Notes under the pieces: model-generated
What the model was told of the DNA's origin: nothing
Seen by the model: the letters and a program-made list of their open reading frames with translations, nothing else
Database searches by the model: none
Program-made: the position numbers and the translations under genes
Assembly (NCBI RefSeq): GCF_025666195.1
Contig: NZ_CP102592.1
Location: 4,464,001-4,528,000, forward strand
DNA length: 64,000 nt
Origin: Xanthomonas sp. CFBP 8443
Lineage (GTDB): Bacteria > Pseudomonadota > Gammaproteobacteria > Xanthomonadales > Xanthomonadaceae
Direction of reading: 5' to 3'
Shown: positions 8,801 to 17,514 of the stretch, in pieces
How the letters are laid out: each line of letters begins with the position of its first letter
How positions within the stretch are numbered: the first letter of the stretch is position 1

Positions 8801-9427
8801 TCAGTCGTACGCCAGCACCTGGCGAATATCCTCCACACACTCCTCCACGCTCTGCTTGTGCGCCAGGCCCACGCGCAGATCGCCCGCGGCGTCGAACACA
8901 TAGCTGCGGGTGGAATGGTCGATGGTGTAGGTGTTGCCGATCGGCACCTTGGTGTAAGCCACGTTGAGTTGCGCGGTGGCGATCTTGATCTCGCTCTCCG
9001 TGCCGGTCAGGCCGACGAAGTCCGGATCGAAGGCCTGCACATAGGTGCGCAGGACCTTGGGGGTGTCGCGCTCCGGATCCAGCGTGGCGAACGCGAACTG
9101 CACGTGGCGTGCGTCCTCGCCGAGCTGCCGCTTGATCTGCGTGGCGCGCACCAGCGTGGTGGGACAGACGTCCGGGCAGCGGGTGAAGCCGAAGAACAGC
9201 ACCAGCGCCTTGCCGCGGAAGCTCTGCAGCGGACGCGGGACGCCCTGCGTGTCGGTCAGGTAGAAGCTCACGCCGCGCCCGGCCGCGCTCAGGTCGGCAC
9301 CGTGCAGCGGCGGGCGGCTGCAGCCGCACAGCAACAAGGCGAGCAGCAGGAACGCCGCATGGCGGGCGCGGTGCCGCGTTGGGCCGCCGTCTCGCGATTG
9401 GAATAGTGCGAATGTCGAAGTGTTCAT
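8801..9427 (-). CDS. SCO-family copper/thiol protein
   Basis: A thioredoxin-fold SCO1/SenC protein of about 208 residues with a lipoprotein-type signal (LLLCGC). It carries the metal-binding CPDVC (CxxxC) motif after FFGFTR and the distal histidine in the DHSTRSYVFD segment. SCO proteins help assemble the CuA site of cytochrome c oxidase. I chose the ATG at 9427 (MNTSTFALF), 10 bp after the receptor gene; an in-frame start 12 codons upstream would overlap that gene. It is encoded with the PCu(A)C chaperone, its usual functional partner. Confidence 0.92.
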   Translation of the reverse strand: MNTSTFALFQSRDGGPTRHRARHAAFLLLALLLCGCSRPPLHGADLSAAGRGVSFYLTDTQGVPRPLQSFRGKALVLFFGFTRCPDVCPTTLVRATQIKRQLGEDARHVQFAFATLDPERDTPKVLRTYVQAFDPDFVGLTGTESEIKIATAQLNVAYTKVPIGNTYTIDHSTRSYVFDAAGDLRVGLAHKQSVEECVEDIRQVLAYD

Positions 9428-9437
9428 GTGCGCGCCC

Positions 9438-11564
9438 TCAGTACTGGTACCGCATGCCCGCATACACCGAGCGCGGCGCGCCGGCCTGCAGGATCGCCGC
9501 GTCGGCGCTCGCCCGGTTGCGCACGCTCATGCTGCCCACGTAGCGTTTGTCGGCCAGGTTCCTGCCTTCGAGGAAGAACTGCCAGCGGTCGCGGGCGAAA
9601 CCCGTGCGCAGGCCGACCAGGCCGTAGCGGCCGATGCGGTAGGTGTTGCTGAAGTCGGCATGGCGCGCGCCCACCAGGTCGAACGTCGGCCCGGCGTAGA
9701 AGCCGTTCTGATAGCGATACATCACCTCGCCCCGTATCGCGTAATCCGGCGCGGCCGGCAGGGCGTTGTTGCCGTAATGCGGATCGCCATCGAACGCGAA
9801 GCGGTTGTAGCTGGCGCTGAGCAGCGGTTCGATGCGATGCACGCCGTCGCCTAGCGGAATACTGGCGCCGACCAGCGCCTCGACGCCGGCATGCACGGTG
9901 CGATCCATGTTCGCGGACAGGCTGGTGCCCGGTGCGGCGGGGTCGTCGACGGAGAGGATCTCGTCGCGGATCTGCGCGTAGTACACGTCCACGTCCCACT
10001 GCCAGCTCACCGACTGCGAAGCGGGCGGCGTGCTGCCGCGCACGCCCAGTTCGTAGACGATGCCGTGCATGGCATCGAGGGTGGAGCCGTCGCCGCGCAC
10101 GTCGTCTTCCAGATCGAACGTGGTCGGCGCTTCGTAGAGGCGGCTGATGCTGGCGTAGGCTTCGCTGCCCTGGGCGATGGCGTAGATCGCACCGACGCGG
10201 GGATTGAAGGCGCGGTAGTCGGCCTTCGGATTGCGCAGCGTGCCGCTGGCCAAGTCGGTGTTGCGCACGTCGCGGCCGGTGAACACGCCCTGCGCGCCGT
10301 AGACCAGCGTCCAGTCCTGGGCGAGCTTCCAGCGGTCCACGACGAACACCTCGGTGCTGTCGGAGCGGTTGTCGATGATGCCGGTGCGGCCATTGCGCTG
10401 GCCGTGGTCGTTGCGGTAGTTGCCGCCGGTCTCGCGCGTGTCGGCCAGGTTGAGGCCCACGAGCAGGTCGTGATCGCCGCGCTTGACGTTGTAGCGCGCC
10501 ATGCCGGCCCAGGTGCGCTGGTCGGTGTTCTTGAGCAGGCTGAAGACTTCCACCGGCGCAGCGGGACCGCTGCCATCGAAGTCGACCATGACCTTGTCGA
10601 CGATGGGATGATAGAGATCCTGGTTCTCGTAGGACAGGCCGAACTCCAGCCGGCTGTCCGCATCCGGCGTCCAGTCGCCCTTCAGCGCCAGGCGATCGGT
10701 GGTGGTGTTCCACTGGAAGTTGCCGCTGATCGCCGACGGATTGGCCTGATACGCGTCCTGGTCGAACTGCGCCTTGCTGAGCGCGCCGGCCAACTGCTCG
10801 CGGTTGTCCACGTGCATGGCGTAGACGCGCAGGTCCAGATCCTGCGACGCCTGCCAACCGCCATTGGCGTAGACGCCGCTGCGGTTCTGCCGGCCGTGCT
10901 CGCGATAGCCGTCCGAATGCTTGCCTTCCACCATCACCTGCCCATCCAGGTCGCCGGAGACGCCGCCGGCGGTGAAGCGGCCGCTGCGCAGGCCGTGGCT
11001 GCCGCCGCTGATGGCGGCCTGCCAGGGCGCGCTGTTGCGCGCGGTGTAGCTCACGAAGTCGATGGCGCCGCCCAGGTTGCTGGCGCCGTAGGTCAACGCA
11101 TTGGCGCCGCGGGCGACGATCGCGTGGCGCGCAGCCAGCGGGTCCATGAAGCGGTTGTGGTTGTTGCCGTCGGCGGTGGTGACCGGTAGGCCGTCCTGGA
11201 ACAACTTGACGCCGTTGTTGTCGTAGTCGGTGGCATCGAGGTTGGAACCGCGGCTGGAGAGGAACATGGCATCGCCGCCGGTGCCGCTCTCGGCCCAGAC
11301 GCCGGGCACATAGCGCAGCGAATCGGCCATGTTGGCGACCGCGCGTTCGTGGAACGCATCGCCATCGAGCACGCTGACGCCGCCCGGCGTCAGTGCCTGT
11401 TCGGCGTAGATGCGCTCGAGCGCCGCCGAACGGACCTGGACGGCATCAAGCGTGGTGGGCGTGGTGGGCTCGGCGGCGCGCAGTGCGGCGGCCGGCACAA
11501 GAATGGCGAACACAGCCATGGCCAAGCGCGACGCACGCGGCGCCGCGATGGAAAGAATCGACAT
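9438..11564 (-). CDS. TonB-dependent receptor of the copper cluster
   Basis: A 708-residue outer-membrane receptor: signal peptide ending at LRAAEP, a short TonB-box region, a plug domain (about residues 45-160, with the segment GGAIDFVSYTARN near its end) and a 22-strand barrel ending in an aromatic residue (RYQY). No STN signalling domain is present. Its genes of context (DUF2946, SCO, PCu(A)C) point to copper uptake. P. aeruginosa oprC, a copper receptor, also has a DUF2946 gene beside it. I could not verify OprC copper ligands here, so the substrate is inferred from the operon. A good ribosome binding site (GGGAG) precedes the ATG. Confidence 0.85.
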   Translation of the reverse strand: MSILSIAAPRASRLAMAVFAILVPAAALRAAEPTTPTTLDAVQVRSAALERIYAEQALTPGGVSVLDGDAFHERAVANMADSLRYVPGVWAESGTGGDAMFLSSRGSNLDATDYDNNGVKLFQDGLPVTTADGNNHNRFMDPLAARHAIVARGANALTYGASNLGGAIDFVSYTARNSAPWQAAISGGSHGLRSGRFTAGGVSGDLDGQVMVEGKHSDGYREHGRQNRSGVYANGGWQASQDLDLRVYAMHVDNREQLAGALSKAQFDQDAYQANPSAISGNFQWNTTTDRLALKGDWTPDADSRLEFGLSYENQDLYHPIVDKVMVDFDGSGPAAPVEVFSLLKNTDQRTWAGMARYNVKRGDHDLLVGLNLADTRETGGNYRNDHGQRNGRTGIIDNRSDSTEVFVVDRWKLAQDWTLVYGAQGVFTGRDVRNTDLASGTLRNPKADYRAFNPRVGAIYAIAQGSEAYASISRLYEAPTTFDLEDDVRGDGSTLDAMHGIVYELGVRGSTPPASQSVSWQWDVDVYYAQIRDEILSVDDPAAPGTSLSANMDRTVHAGVEALVGASIPLGDGVHRIEPLLSASYNRFAFDGDPHYGNNALPAAPDYAIRGEVMYRYQNGFYAGPTFDLVGARHADFSNTYRIGRYGLVGLRTGFARDRWQFFLEGRNLADKRYVGSMSVRNRASADAAILQAGAPRSVYAGMRYQY

Positions 11565-11617
11565 GAGGAACTCCCGAAATGAAGTGACGCGCGTACGCGG
11601 CGCGCGGAGGATCGACT

Positions 11618-12019
11618 TCAGGCCGGAAGCGGGGGCCCTCGGGAGCCCAGTCCGTTGGGATGCAGGAACGCGCGCGCGACATCGAACCGTCGGGTCCATG
11701 CGCTGCGGCGCGGTGTGGCGTGCAGGGCCAGCAGCAGGCACAACAGCAGCACCATGCCCGCGGCGAGCGGGCAATACGGGCAGTCGTCGTGCATGTGATC
11801 CATGGCCGGCGCCGCCGGCGCCTCGCCGTCAGGCACGACGGACGGGGCGCCGATCTTGACCAGCTTCATGCCGCTGGCCGTGCACAGTTGGGCCCACGTG
11901 CCGTTCGCATCGCCGACGGCGGACGCGACCAGCCGCGACGCGATCGGCATGGCGAACAACAACGCCACGGCGAGCATCGCCAACAAGATCATCCTGCGCT
12001 GGAAGGCCGCGTGTCGCAT
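11618..12019 (-). CDS. DUF2946 protein with CPYCPL motif, copper-associated
   Basis: A 133-residue membrane protein: an N-terminal hydrophobic helix (about residues 10-32), a polar periplasmic segment with MDHMHDDCPYCPL, and a second hydrophobic helix. The His/Met/Cys-rich motif before helix two is the hallmark of DUF2946 and could bind copper. The function is not established, but the family recurs next to copper TonB receptors. The ATG at 12019 starts 54 bp ahead of the receptor gene; an in-frame ATG at 12049 would add ten residues. It is the promoter-proximal gene of the copper operon. Confidence 0.8.
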   Translation of the reverse strand: MRHAAFQRRMILLAMLAVALLFAMPIASRLVASAVGDANGTWAQLCTASGMKLVKIGAPSVVPDGEAPAAPAMDHMHDDCPYCPLAAGMVLLLCLLLALHATPRRSAWTRRFDVARAFLHPNGLGSRGPPLPA

Positions 12020-12441
12020 CCGGACGCATTGTAGCCATGGCGCGCGCATCGCCGGCAAGCCGCGGTGCAGCGCTAGCGCAGCGTGCAAGCGAGAACTATG
12101 GATGCCCGCTTGGCGTTCGCGAACGCGATCACACGCTCCCGGGACAGCAGCCGACAAGCGATGGCGGCGACGACGGCGGATGCGTGTCGTGCGGCTGCTC
12201 GCTGCCTGAAAAACGGGCATGGCCAGATCTCGCCGGCTGCAAAAAAAGCAGCCGTCGGCGGCCGATTCCATGCGCCGAGCACCCCTGTCCACGACCCTGG
12301 CAAATGTAATGTTATTACATGTTAGCATGCGGGCCGATTTCGACCGGGGCCTTTGCTCGGCGCCTCTCTCCCGGTCGCTATCCGCCGCTCCTCCCTTTGA
12401 CGCCGGCCCATCGGCAGACGCCCGCACGAGCATCCCTCCCC
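12020..12441. other. Divergent intergenic region with regulatory palindrome
   Basis: The 422-bp gap between the DUF2946 gene (minus) and the second TonB receptor (plus). The only clear signal is the AT-rich palindrome at 12304-12320. No convincing small gene was found; open frames here lack ribosome binding sites. Confidence 0.5.
12304..12320. promoter_or_regulatory. AT-rich palindrome, Fur/Zur-type operator candidate
   Basis: ATGTAATGTTATTACAT has perfect 7-bp arms (ATGTAAT/ATTACAT) around GTT. It lies 121 bp before the TonB receptor start in otherwise GC-rich DNA. Size, AT-richness and symmetry resemble binding sites of Fur-family repressors, Zur in particular. The regulator is inferred, not shown. 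Confidence 0.45.
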
Positions 12442-14484
12442 ATGAAGATCCGCCTCATCGCCGCCGTCCTTGCGGCCCAATCCAGCACCGCCGCCTACGC
12501 GGAAGCCCAAGGCACCGCCACCACCATGGGCGCCGTGCAGGTGCGCAACGGCCAGGCTCAGCTGACCGCCAACGAGGTGCTGACCTCGGTCGATGTCCTG
12601 GGCGCCGAGCGGATCGAGGACAAGACGGTCATGCAGAGCTGGGAACTGCTGGGCCAGATGCCGGGCATGCAGCTGACCGAGACGCGCCAGGGCGCCGAGT
12701 CGGGCAAGGTGACCTTCCGCGCGTTCAACGGCGAAGGCTACCTCAACGGCATCAAGACCCTGATCGACGGCATTCCAAGCAACGTCAACAGCGGCAACCA
12801 GCGCTTCATCGACATGCTGTTCCCGCTGGAGATCGACTACATCGAGGTCGTCCGCGGCACCAACGACCCGCGCTACGGCCTGCACAACATCGGCGGCAAC
12901 ATCAACTTCGGCACCCGCCAGGGCGGCGACTACTCCGATGCGCGGCTGACCTACGGCAGCTTCAACACCCGCGAGGCGCAACTCGCGCTGGGCCGCGAAG
13001 CCGACGGCTTCGCGCAGAACTATTTCCTCGGCGCGCAGGCGTCCGATGGCTACCGCGCGCACGACGGCTCGAAGAAGATCAGCGTCGGCGGCAAATGGTT
13101 CTTCGGCAGCGACGCGGACGTGGCGAAGTTCGGCGTGACCGCCCGCCTGTACCACCATGAGGCCGACGAGTCGGGATTCATGACCGCCGAGGAGCTCGCC
13201 GCCGACCGCCGCGCATCCGATCCGCGCAATGCCAACGACTTTGACGATCGCGACATGCGGCACCTGAGCACCCATCTGGATCTGCGGCTTTCCGACAGCG
13301 TGCACCTGAGCAGCAAGCTGTACTACAACGGGTACGACGACGATCGCTACGTCACCTTCAGCGACTACCCCGTGGGCGACGCGCCGCGCCAGCGCCGCGA
13401 ATGGAACGAGCGCCAGACCGGCCTGCTGTCGACGCTGACCTGGGTGGCCGGCGACACGCTCACCCTCGAAGGCGGGGTGAACCGCGAGCACCAGGACAAC
13501 CGCTACCGGCGCAGCCGTTTCCGCTTCGGCATCCCGACCGACTTCGATGCCGCGCCGACGCGCATCCAGAACGACGACCGCTACACGCTCGACAACACCG
13601 GCGCCTACGTCCAGGCGATCTACGCGCCCGTGGCCGCGCTGCGGATCGTGCCGGCATTCCGCGTCGACCGCTTCGATGGCCACACCCGGCTGCCCGGCGG
13701 CATCGAGGCGCCGCTGCAACGCTACGGCACCATCGAGCAGCCCAAGCTCAGCGTGATGTACGCGCTCACCCCGGCGCTGAACGTCTACGCCAACTGGGGC
13801 CGCACGTTCCAGATCCTCACCGGCTCCACCGCGCCCGCCTACCTCACCGCCGGCCAGAAAGCCTTCGCGCCGTCGGTCAACACCGGCAAGGAAGCGGGCA
13901 TCAAGTTCAGCGGGGCCAACGGCACCGACGTCCGGCTGGCCATCTGGCAGCAGGACGCCACCGACGAGGTGGCCAACATGCCGGCCACTGGCACCACCGT
14001 CGGCCTGGGACAGACGCGCCGGCGCGGCGTCGACCTGCAGGCCAGCGCGCGCATCGGCGAGCGCTGGTCGCTGTGGGGTTCGCACGCCTACCAGGAAGCC
14101 AAGGTGGTCAGCGCGTTCGCCGACGACGGCACCTCGCTCGCCGGCAACGAAGTCCTGGCGACGCCGCGCTTCATCTCCAACATCGGCGTGGATTTCGATG
14201 CTTCCGACCGCCTGCGCTTCGGCGCGCAGGCACGTGCGCAGGGCGACTACTACCTGGAAGCGCGCAACACCGAAGGCAAGTTCGGTGGCTTCGCGGTGCT
14301 CGACCTGAGCGCCGGCTACCGGCTCTCCGAACGCGCGCGCATCGACCTGCAGCTCAAGAACGTGACCGGCCGCGAATACGCCTACGCCTGGTACGACAGC
14401 TTCTTCTGGGGCAGCGACGCGCGCCCGATGTTCTCGCCCGCCCCCACGCGATCGGCGTTCGTGTCGTTGAGCTTGAAGCTCTGA
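12442..14484 (+). CDS. TonB-dependent outer-membrane receptor, substrate unknown
   Basis: A 680-residue receptor: signal peptide (ends at AAYA), plug domain at about residues 45-165 (segment RYGLHNIGGNINFGTRQGGD), then a beta barrel ending in SLSLKL, whose last residue is Leu rather than the common Phe. There is no STN signalling domain. The open frame extends upstream, but the ATG at 12442 is directly followed by a good signal peptide. The gene diverges from the copper operon and has a Fur/Zur-like palindrome upstream, so it may import a metal complex such as zinc or iron. This is inference from context. Confidence 0.85.
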   Translation: MKIRLIAAVLAAQSSTAAYAEAQGTATTMGAVQVRNGQAQLTANEVLTSVDVLGAERIEDKTVMQSWELLGQMPGMQLTETRQGAESGKVTFRAFNGEGYLNGIKTLIDGIPSNVNSGNQRFIDMLFPLEIDYIEVVRGTNDPRYGLHNIGGNINFGTRQGGDYSDARLTYGSFNTREAQLALGREADGFAQNYFLGAQASDGYRAHDGSKKISVGGKWFFGSDADVAKFGVTARLYHHEADESGFMTAEELAADRRASDPRNANDFDDRDMRHLSTHLDLRLSDSVHLSSKLYYNGYDDDRYVTFSDYPVGDAPRQRREWNERQTGLLSTLTWVAGDTLTLEGGVNREHQDNRYRRSRFRFGIPTDFDAAPTRIQNDDRYTLDNTGAYVQAIYAPVAALRIVPAFRVDRFDGHTRLPGGIEAPLQRYGTIEQPKLSVMYALTPALNVYANWGRTFQILTGSTAPAYLTAGQKAFAPSVNTGKEAGIKFSGANGTDVRLAIWQQDATDEVANMPATGTTVGLGQTRRRGVDLQASARIGERWSLWGSHAYQEAKVVSAFADDGTSLAGNEVLATPRFISNIGVDFDASDRLRFGAQARAQGDYYLEARNTEGKFGGFAVLDLSAGYRLSERARIDLQLKNVTGREYAYAWYDSFFWGSDARPMFSPAPTRSAFVSLSLKL

Positions 14485-14822
14485 GCAGCGGCGATGCGCC
14501 CGTGGATTTCCGTCGACCCGAATGCCTGCCGCGCAAACGGCAGTATTCCGATGCCACGGATTTCCGACCAATCACTCGGCCCCAAGAACTAAATAGGCAC
14601 CTCTGGACTGCTTGCTGGTGGCCCACCAACGACCGAGCCACGCTCTAAAATATTTTCAGTATTTATATATTCATGCACCCACTAGCGATCCGGACGCACA
14701 ATTTGGATCCCTTTTGAACTGCTGAATAGCCTGCTTCGGACGGCCTCAGACTTCCGGCACTGAGACCGAATCCCAACGACCAACCAGCGGCGCACCTGCA
14801 GCCATGTCGGACGGCATGAAGA
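14485..14822. other. Intergenic gap with hairpin repeat and AT-rich block
   Basis: The 338-bp gap between the convergent TonB receptor and HxlR genes. It contains a weak hairpin (CTGCCG/CGGCAG, 14526-14543), copy 1 of a short hairpin repeat at 14605-14636, and an AT-rich block at about 14646-14674 that is unlike the flanking DNA. No gene is seen. Confidence 0.5.
14605..14636. repeat. Short dispersed hairpin repeat, copy 1
   Basis: A 32-bp unit centred on the palindrome TGGTGG-C-CCACCA. It matches the unit at 45926-45957 at 28 of 32 positions in the same orientation. Both copies lie between genes and are followed by AT-rich sequence. No mobile-element gene is nearby. Confidence 0.55.
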
Positions 14823-15218
14823 TCACTTCGTCTTCCGTCCCGCGGTATTGGCTTTACGCCCGCGTGCGGCCGGCTTCGCCGGCACGCTGCCTCCGTGCTC
14901 GTTCCACCAGACCGTCAACGCTTCCATGGTCGGCCCGAGGCCACGCGCCTTGGTCGTGATCGCGTACTCGACACGGGGCGGCACCTCCGGAAACACCGTA
15001 CGCGACACGAGTCCGTCGGCCTCCAGCTCGCGCAGCTGTGCCGTCAGCATGTGTTGAGTGATGCCAGCAATCGCCTTGCGTAGCTCCCCAAAGCGGTAGA
15101 CCCGCTGGTTGAGCAACCACATGATTTCCAGCTTCCATTTACCCGAGAGCAGTGCGAACGCGCGACGCATTTCCTCGTGCATGTTCACAGCGGAATTGCC
15201 ATTCGTCATGTTTTCCAT
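14823..15218 (-). CDS. HxlR-family transcriptional regulator
   Basis: A 131-residue winged-helix protein of the HxlR group: the LLSGKWKLEIMWLLNQRVYRFGELRKAI-type core begins about 25 residues in, and the wing ends with EYAITTKARGLGP. HxlR proteins respond to aldehydes, redox change or small molecules and usually control a neighbouring oxidoreductase. This fits the divergent DoxX and SDR genes. A basic tail (RGRKANTAGRKTK) is unusual but small. I chose the ATG at 15218; an in-frame GTG at 15230 is possible but would lie within the candidate operator. Confidence 0.9.
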   Translation of the reverse strand: MENMTNGNSAVNMHEEMRRAFALLSGKWKLEIMWLLNQRVYRFGELRKAIAGITQHMLTAQLRELEADGLVSRTVFPEVPPRVEYAITTKARGLGPTMEALTVWWNEHGGSVPAKPAARGRKANTAGRKTK

Positions 15219-15221
15219 ACT

Positions 15222-15245
15222 AAGTACCACTTATTCATCCTACTT
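15222..15245. promoter_or_regulatory. Candidate HxlR operator
   Basis: Just upstream of the HxlR start there is AAGT-ACC-ACTT (15222-15232), and the half-site AAGTA pairs with TACTT at 15241-15245. Such inverted repeats between an HxlR gene and its divergent target are typical of its sites. The assignment is tentative. Confidence 0.4.
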
Positions 15246-15310
15246 GTTGCGTTTCATCTTAGACGACATTCTTGGAGGAAGTCGATCTTAACCGAATTTA
15301 GGAATCCGTT

Positions 15311-15718
15311 ATGGTTGCGCAATATGTCTACTGGGTCAGCACCACATTACTGACATTTCTATATATCGCTTCCGCTACGCTCTATCTCGTCAGGAAGGAC
15401 TGGGTACGCCAAGCGCTGGTCGAATTGAACTATCCCGCTTCCTACCTTGTGCCGCTCATGATCGCGATCAAGCTGCTCGGGCCGCTGGCCATCCTGTCGC
15501 GCGTCAGCGTGCCCCTGAGCGACCTGGCCTATGCCGGCATGTTCTTTCACCTGCTGCTGTCCGGCTCCGCGCACCTCGGCGTGCGCAAGCCCAAGGGCGC
15601 GCTGCCGGCGCTCCTGGGCCTCGTGCTGCTGGTCGTCTCGTTCTCCACCCAAAATTTCGCTCGCGACGTCCCTTCGCCATATGGCGCGGTCATCGCGGCG
15701 CAACAGAGCAATCCTTAG
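15311..15718 (+). CDS. DoxX-like four-helix membrane protein
   Basis: A 135-residue integral membrane protein with four hydrophobic helices (about residues 8-27, 45-65, 73-90 and 97-115), matching the DoxX/DoxX_2 family in size and layout. Members occur in redox-stress settings, but no reaction can be given for this one. It is the first gene of a two-gene unit with the SDR, 18 bp upstream of it, and is divergent from the HxlR regulator. Confidence 0.8.
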   Translation: MVAQYVYWVSTTLLTFLYIASATLYLVRKDWVRQALVELNYPASYLVPLMIAIKLLGPLAILSRVSVPLSDLAYAGMFFHLLLSGSAHLGVRKPKGALPALLGLVLLVVSFSTQNFARDVPSPYGAVIAAQQSNP

Positions 15719-15736
15719 CCCTCACAGGAGAAAACC

Positions 15737-16480
15737 ATGTCCCGCCTCAACGGAAAAGTAGCCATCGTCACGGGTGCCGGCCGCGGCATCGGCCGCGCCA
15801 CCGCCAAGCTGTTCGCAGCACAAGGCGCCAAGGTTGCCGTCCTCTCTCTCACCCCGGCGAACGTGGATGCCGTCGTAGCCGACATAGCCGCCGCCGGCGG
15901 CACGGCGATTGGCATACCTTGCGACATCGGCAATGCCGACCAACTCAAGGAGGCGATCGCCAAGGTGGCGGCCACCTATGGCGGCATCGACATCTTGGTG
16001 AACAACGCCTTCGATCCCACCGCGCCGTTCTCGTCCGTCCTCGATCTGTCGACGGAGCAGTTGCAACGCAATTTCGACCTCGGTCCCATCGCTTATCTGC
16101 GCGCGATGCAGGCGGCCTATCCCCACCTGAAGGCAAGCGGCGAGGGACGCATCATCAATTTCGGCTCGATGGCCGGCGTTGTCGGACTAGCCGGCTATGC
16201 ACCCTACAACATGGCAAAAGAGGCTGTGCGTGCCTTGACCCGTACCGCCGCACGCGAGTGGGCGGCCGACAAGATCACCGTGAACAACGTGCTGCCGGTC
16301 GCTGAAACTTGGGGAGCGGATGCCAACGTGCCGGCACCAACCAATCCGCTGGGCCGCTATGGCTCGCCAGAAGACGACATTGCCCCGGTCGTGCTGTTCC
16401 TGGCCAGCAAGGACAGCCAGTTCATCACCGGGTCGAGCCTCACCCCCGACGGCGGCTCCATCATCGACAGCGCGCGCTGA
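15737..16480 (+). CDS. Short-chain dehydrogenase/reductase
   Basis: A 247-residue classical SDR. It has the cofactor motif TGAGRGIG (about residue 12), NNA at about 90, the catalytic Ser in INFGSMAGV, and the Tyr/Lys pair in YNMAK. The C-terminal LTPDGGSIIDSAR is typical. NAD(P)-dependent oxidation or reduction of a carbonyl is expected; the substrate cannot be told. A good ribosome binding site (AGGAG) precedes the ATG. The pair with DoxX under an HxlR regulator suggests an aldehyde or quinone stress role, which is inferred. Confidence 0.92.
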   Translation: MSRLNGKVAIVTGAGRGIGRATAKLFAAQGAKVAVLSLTPANVDAVVADIAAAGGTAIGIPCDIGNADQLKEAIAKVAATYGGIDILVNNAFDPTAPFSSVLDLSTEQLQRNFDLGPIAYLRAMQAAYPHLKASGEGRIINFGSMAGVVGLAGYAPYNMAKEAVRALTRTAAREWAADKITVNNVLPVAETWGADANVPAPTNPLGRYGSPEDDIAPVVLFLASKDSQFITGSSLTPDGGSIIDSAR

Positions 16481-16507
16481 TTCGCTATCCATCGACAAGG
16501 AAAGAAC

Positions 16508-16626
16508 ACGAAATTCACGCTTTCACCATCGACACGGCGGATCCGCAGGAGCTCGCCACGTGGTGGTCGCAGGCCCTGGGGATTGCCGCTGCCAAAGTGC
16601 TTGGCCGACGATGCCGACCTGACGGC
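16508..16626 (+). pseudogene. Decayed VOC (glyoxalase-like) gene remnant
   Basis: A short frame reads HAFTIDTADPQELATWWSQA and then LGIAAAKVL, which is the start of a VOC-family protein. The start has decayed: after AAGGAAAG the sequence is ACGAAATTCAC where ATGAAAATTCAC would fit, so one base is changed and one lost. The coding signal fades after about 35 codons and runs into the end of the convergent SapC gene. It lies downstream of the SDR and was probably the third gene of that operon. Confidence 0.6.
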
Positions 16627-17421
16627 TCAACGCGCCATCAGGTCGGCGAAGCGCGCCAGCGAGGCCAGGTGGAAATGCACCAGCGACAGCCATCCGTTGC
16701 GGTGCCACTGGACGATGACCTCCTCGGATAGCGTGGCGAATTTTTCCGCATCCACCACATGGAAGCCGTCGATGCTGGCCTTGCGGCCATCGGGGAAGGT
16801 GATGTTGGCGGTGCGCTCCAGCAGCAGGCCCTGTGCGGCCAGTTGCGCGGTGAACTGCCGGGTCGCCCGGTCTTCGCGGGTGAAGGCTTCGCAGAACTGC
16901 AGCGCCTGCCGGGTCAGCTCGCTGGGCTGGCCGCCTTCGAACAAGGCGAGTCCCTCCTCACCGGACGCGACCACCATGTCGGCCTCGGCGTCGATCGCCA
17001 GCGCATAGCCTTCCGGTTCGTCCATCTGCACGAACACGAACGGATAGCGGCGCACGTAGGCGGGAACATAGCTGCCGGCCGCCCAGGCGTCCCCGTCGAC
17101 GAAGCGGTTGCTGTCCGCCTGCAGCCCCAGCAGCGCCATCGGCATGTAGTCGTTGCCGGCGAAGACCAGCGGGTAGCAACGCGACGCCGCGGCGAACTCG
17201 CCGGCCAGCACCGGCACCGAGTGGCTGCGCGCGGCGAAGCCCACGCCGGCCGGGCGCACGCGCCAATCCGCGTGGTCGTGCGAGGAAAGCAGCACCGGCC
17301 GGCGATAGAACATCGGCCATGGCGAGGTCGCCGGCTGCGGCGGCGTGCCGGCGTGAGGCGGCACGCCGGCGGCGTGGTCCGTCGGCGATGTGGCTGCGTC
17401 GTCCATTGTTTCGGAAGTCAT
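16627..17421 (-). CDS. SapC-family protein
   Basis: A 264-residue protein matching the SapC family: the conserved block SHSVPVLAGEFAAASRCYPL is followed by FAGNDYMPMALLGL and, later, YVPAYVRRYPFVF. SapC was named from a Caulobacter S-layer protein, and in Xanthomonadaceae and Caulobacterales it is common next to TonB receptors and transport genes. Its function is unclear. No signal peptide is evident. It is the last gene of the minus-strand block that starts with tpsA and includes exbB, exbD, tonB and a porin. Confidence 0.85.
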   Translation of the reverse strand: MTSETMDDAATSPTDHAAGVPPHAGTPPQPATSPWPMFYRRPVLLSSHDHADWRVRPAGVGFAARSHSVPVLAGEFAAASRCYPLVFAGNDYMPMALLGLQADSNRFVDGDAWAAGSYVPAYVRRYPFVFVQMDEPEGYALAIDAEADMVVASGEEGLALFEGGQPSELTRQALQFCEAFTREDRATRQFTAQLAAQGLLLERTANITFPDGRKASIDGFHVVDAEKFATLSEEVIVQWHRNGWLSLVHFHLASLARFADLMAR

Positions 17422-17514
17422 GTCGTGTCCCTCTGGTTCGATGTCGTTGGTGCAACAAGGGGTATTGGCATTGCCGTACGTATCGACGCACGGCGTTCCG
17501 GGCCGCCGGATACG

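Noticed and set aside
14605..14636. Hairpin repeats as integron attC or phage att sites
   Set aside because: No integrase, tRNA or gene cassettes near either copy, and the stem is short and simple.
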